DNA of 64,000 bases from an uncultured Flammeovirgaceae bacterium (GTDB lineage Bacteria > Bacteroidota > Bacteroidia > Cytophagales > Cyclobacteriaceae): contig CAKZYA010000063.1 of the NCBI GenBank assembly GCA_937883755.1, positions 186,001 to 250,000 on the forward strand. The letters run 5' to 3'. This document shows, in pieces, positions 62,709 to 64,000 of this stretch. Each line of letters begins with the position of its first letter. Positions within the stretch are counted from its first letter, which is position 1. Under the pieces are notes generated by a model. The model saw nothing but the letters and a program-made list of their open reading frames with translations, did no database searches and had not been told where the DNA came from. The position numbers and the translations under genes were made by a program.

Positions 62709-63665
62709 TCAATCATCAACAGTCACCAACATTTCATTGGTGTAAAGCGATGCTATGTTAATTTGTTCAGCGGACAGTGGACTACCATCGTAGCGGTGGA
62801 GTAGCTCATGCTTGCTTAGCCACTGGACGTAAGCATCCCAGCGTTCGGGTTTCATTGCTCCCCACCGTTGCTGCTCGTTCAAGAAGCTAGGGGCGATCGC
62901 CTGCATGGCTTGGGTGATAAAATCTATATCTTCAAAACTTGGATGATCTACATTTTCTACCAGTTTTTGGGCAGTTGCTTCTGGCTCATTAGCTGCTTGC
63001 TGATAACCTCGAGCTACCCCCGCCAGGAAGACTTGTAAAGTTTCTGACGCATTTTCTATCGTTTCCTCCCGTACCATCAAGATAGGAGAATAGCCATAGG
63101 GAATCTGATAATCATGTAGATGAAAAGCGTTAAGCTTTTTGCCTCTTCGTTCAGCAATCACTCCTTCCCAAGGCATAAAGACCCAAGCAGTGTCAAATTG
63201 CTGCTGGAGAAATGCTTCAAACACTTCTAGCCGAGGTGGAGTAACTAAATCAATGTCACCTTTCCCGCCATCCTGCTGAATCAGATAAGTTAATAGCTCT
63301 CGTTCCAACTGCGTTTTGTATCCACCGTAGGTTTTTCCGTCTAGTTGAGCTGGGCGAGTAATCCCGCTATCGGGTAAAGTCACAAAGGCAGATGTTTCCT
63401 GCTGCATTACTGTGGCAATGGCCTTGATTGGGTATTCCTCCTTTTGCAGCAAGCGATAATCTAATAGATGTTCGGAAGGGCTTAGCGCAATATGCACTTC
63501 TCCTTCGACCAGCCGCTGCGTAGTTTTCTTTTGGTAGTTATCAATCTCTACCGAGATGTATTCCACTTCCAGATCGCTATCTCCCCATAGATTATCAATT
63601 TGGGCAAGATACATTCCGGCATGAATTACGTTGGGTGTCCAGTCTAGGGCTACTTTTAGTTTCAT
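62709..63665 (-). CDS. THI5/NMT1-like binding protein, copy 2
   Basis: 318-residue paralogue of the protein encoded at 61260: KVALDWTPNVIHAGMYLAQID at the start, IALSPSEHLLDYR and GYSPILMVREETIENA at the same places. It too has no signal peptide. The two copies differ widely outside the motifs, so they may bind different ligands. It is next to a TonB receptor gene that continues past the window end, with about 60 bases between them. Confidence 0.82.
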   Translation of the reverse strand: MKLKVALDWTPNVIHAGMYLAQIDNLWGDSDLEVEYISVEIDNYQKKTTQRLVEGEVHIALSPSEHLLDYRLLQKEEYPIKAIATVMQQETSAFVTLPDSGITRPAQLDGKTYGGYKTQLERELLTYLIQQDGGKGDIDLVTPPRLEVFEAFLQQQFDTAWVFMPWEGVIAERRGKKLNAFHLHDYQIPYGYSPILMVREETIENASETLQVFLAGVARGYQQAANEPEATAQKLVENVDHPSFEDIDFITQAMQAIAPSFLNEQQRWGAMKPERWDAYVQWLSKHELLHRYDGSPLSAEQINIASLYTNEMLVTVDD

Positions 63666-63724
63666 AGGTTGTTAATTGATAGTTGACAGTGGATAATTGA
63701 AAATGCAACCGAGCTATTTTCTAC

Positions 63725-64000
63725 TTAAAAACGAAGTCGAAGAATGGCGTATACATGGCGGGGGGGCTGCACGAAATAACCGGGTACGGTTTGTCCCTCG
63801 TAGAATACGGGCTGTCCGAAACTGTAATATTCAGTATCGAACAAATTATTAGCATGAACACTGAGTTCGTGCTTGCGGAATTTTGCAGTCACTTGTGCGT
63901 CCATCACAAAAAACGAAGGCAAAATTAAGTCAGGCTGATTAGTAGGTTCCAAGAATGATTCACTAACGTAGCGTCCGTTTAAGGAAGTAGTCAGCCAATT
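63725..64000 (-). CDS. C-terminus of a TonB-dependent receptor, 5' end outside window
   Basis: The last 91 residues of an outer-membrane receptor. The barrel end is recognisable: FFVMDAQVTAKF, LSVHANNLFDTEYYS and the terminal aromatic YAILRLRF. The frame remains open to base 64000, so the gene extends beyond the window. It lies upstream of the THI5-like genes on the same strand and probably imports the matching vitamin precursor or metal (inference). Confidence 0.88.
   Translation of the reverse strand, partial: NWLTTSLNGRYVSESFLEPTNQPDLILPSFFVMDAQVTAKFRKHELSVHANNLFDTEYYSFGQPVFYEGQTVPGYFVQPPRHVYAILRLRF

Noticed and set aside
63666-63724. TPP riboswitch upstream of the THI5-like genes
   Set aside because: The short gap does not contain the conserved CTGAGA and ACCTGA elements; the true leader lies beyond the window.
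1-64000. tRNA genes, CRISPR arrays and intact transposases
   Set aside because: No regularly spaced repeat array, no clover-leaf with TTCGAATC-type loop and no transposase motif were seen on reading both strands.

Overview
The window looks like chromosomal DNA of a member of the Bacteroidota, most likely a free-living or marine Cytophagales-type bacterium. Evidence: a SusC/SusD outer-membrane uptake pair beside a sulfatase, a complete type IX secretion core (porP-gldK-gldL-gldM-gldN), family-typical neighbours (DUF4271 gene beside hemD, long PurF paralogue, DUF423, heparinase), start codons with little Shine-Dalgarno sequence, and at least one TTTG-N17-TAnnTTTG promoter. No tRNA, rRNA, CRISPR array or intact insertion sequence was found.

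Layout. 1-6417 (+): 3' part of a SusC receptor, SusD, a truncated lipoprotein-like ORF and a lipoprotein sulfatase, probably for a sulfated glycan. 6553-8374 (-): TRAP permeases dctM and dctQ with a good promoter but no DctP. 8519-15108 (-): the standout locus, a retron. Transcription runs from a WGR/HEAT-like-repeat protein, through a translationally coupled SWIM zinc-finger protein, to a structured msr-msd RNA with 13-bp a1/a2 arms, and ends in a retron reverse transcriptase (YADD, NAxxH and VTG motifs). 15275-17600: a possible 48-aa ORF, a PagL-like barrel protein, a decayed MscS channel C-terminus and a small membrane-anchored protein. 17657-21624: rlmN, a lipoprotein oligopeptidase and an unknown lipoprotein.

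21732-33591 (-): a complete ebo cluster (eboA-B-C-D-E-F), interrupted by a heparinase-family gene flanked by about 100-bp direct repeats, two small unknown genes and a membrane-anchored MutS-like ATPase. 33821-39178 (+): nuoM and nuoN without nuoL in front, then a 633-aa amidophosphoribosyltransferase. 39262-49492: GMC oxidoreductase with its small subunit, cyclophilin, a Met8-like siroheme gene in a three-gene operon, an ArsR regulator, an SSS symporter, clpS, recR, DUF423, yggS and unknowns. 49553-51389: uvrC and a terminator shared with the T9SS operon.

51420-61151 (-): gldN, gldM, gldL, gldK, porP, hemD, a DUF4271 gene and a BamA/TamA-like protein. 61260-64000 (-): two THI5/NMT1-like binding proteins without signal peptides, a GNAT between them, and the C-terminus of a TonB receptor running off the window.

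The most interesting system is the retron. The RNA would be reverse transcribed by the RT into msDNA, and the WGR/HEAT-like and SWIM proteins are the candidate partner or effector proteins of an anti-phage module. Neither shows a toxin domain I can recognise. The expanded ebo cluster is the second item worth attention.
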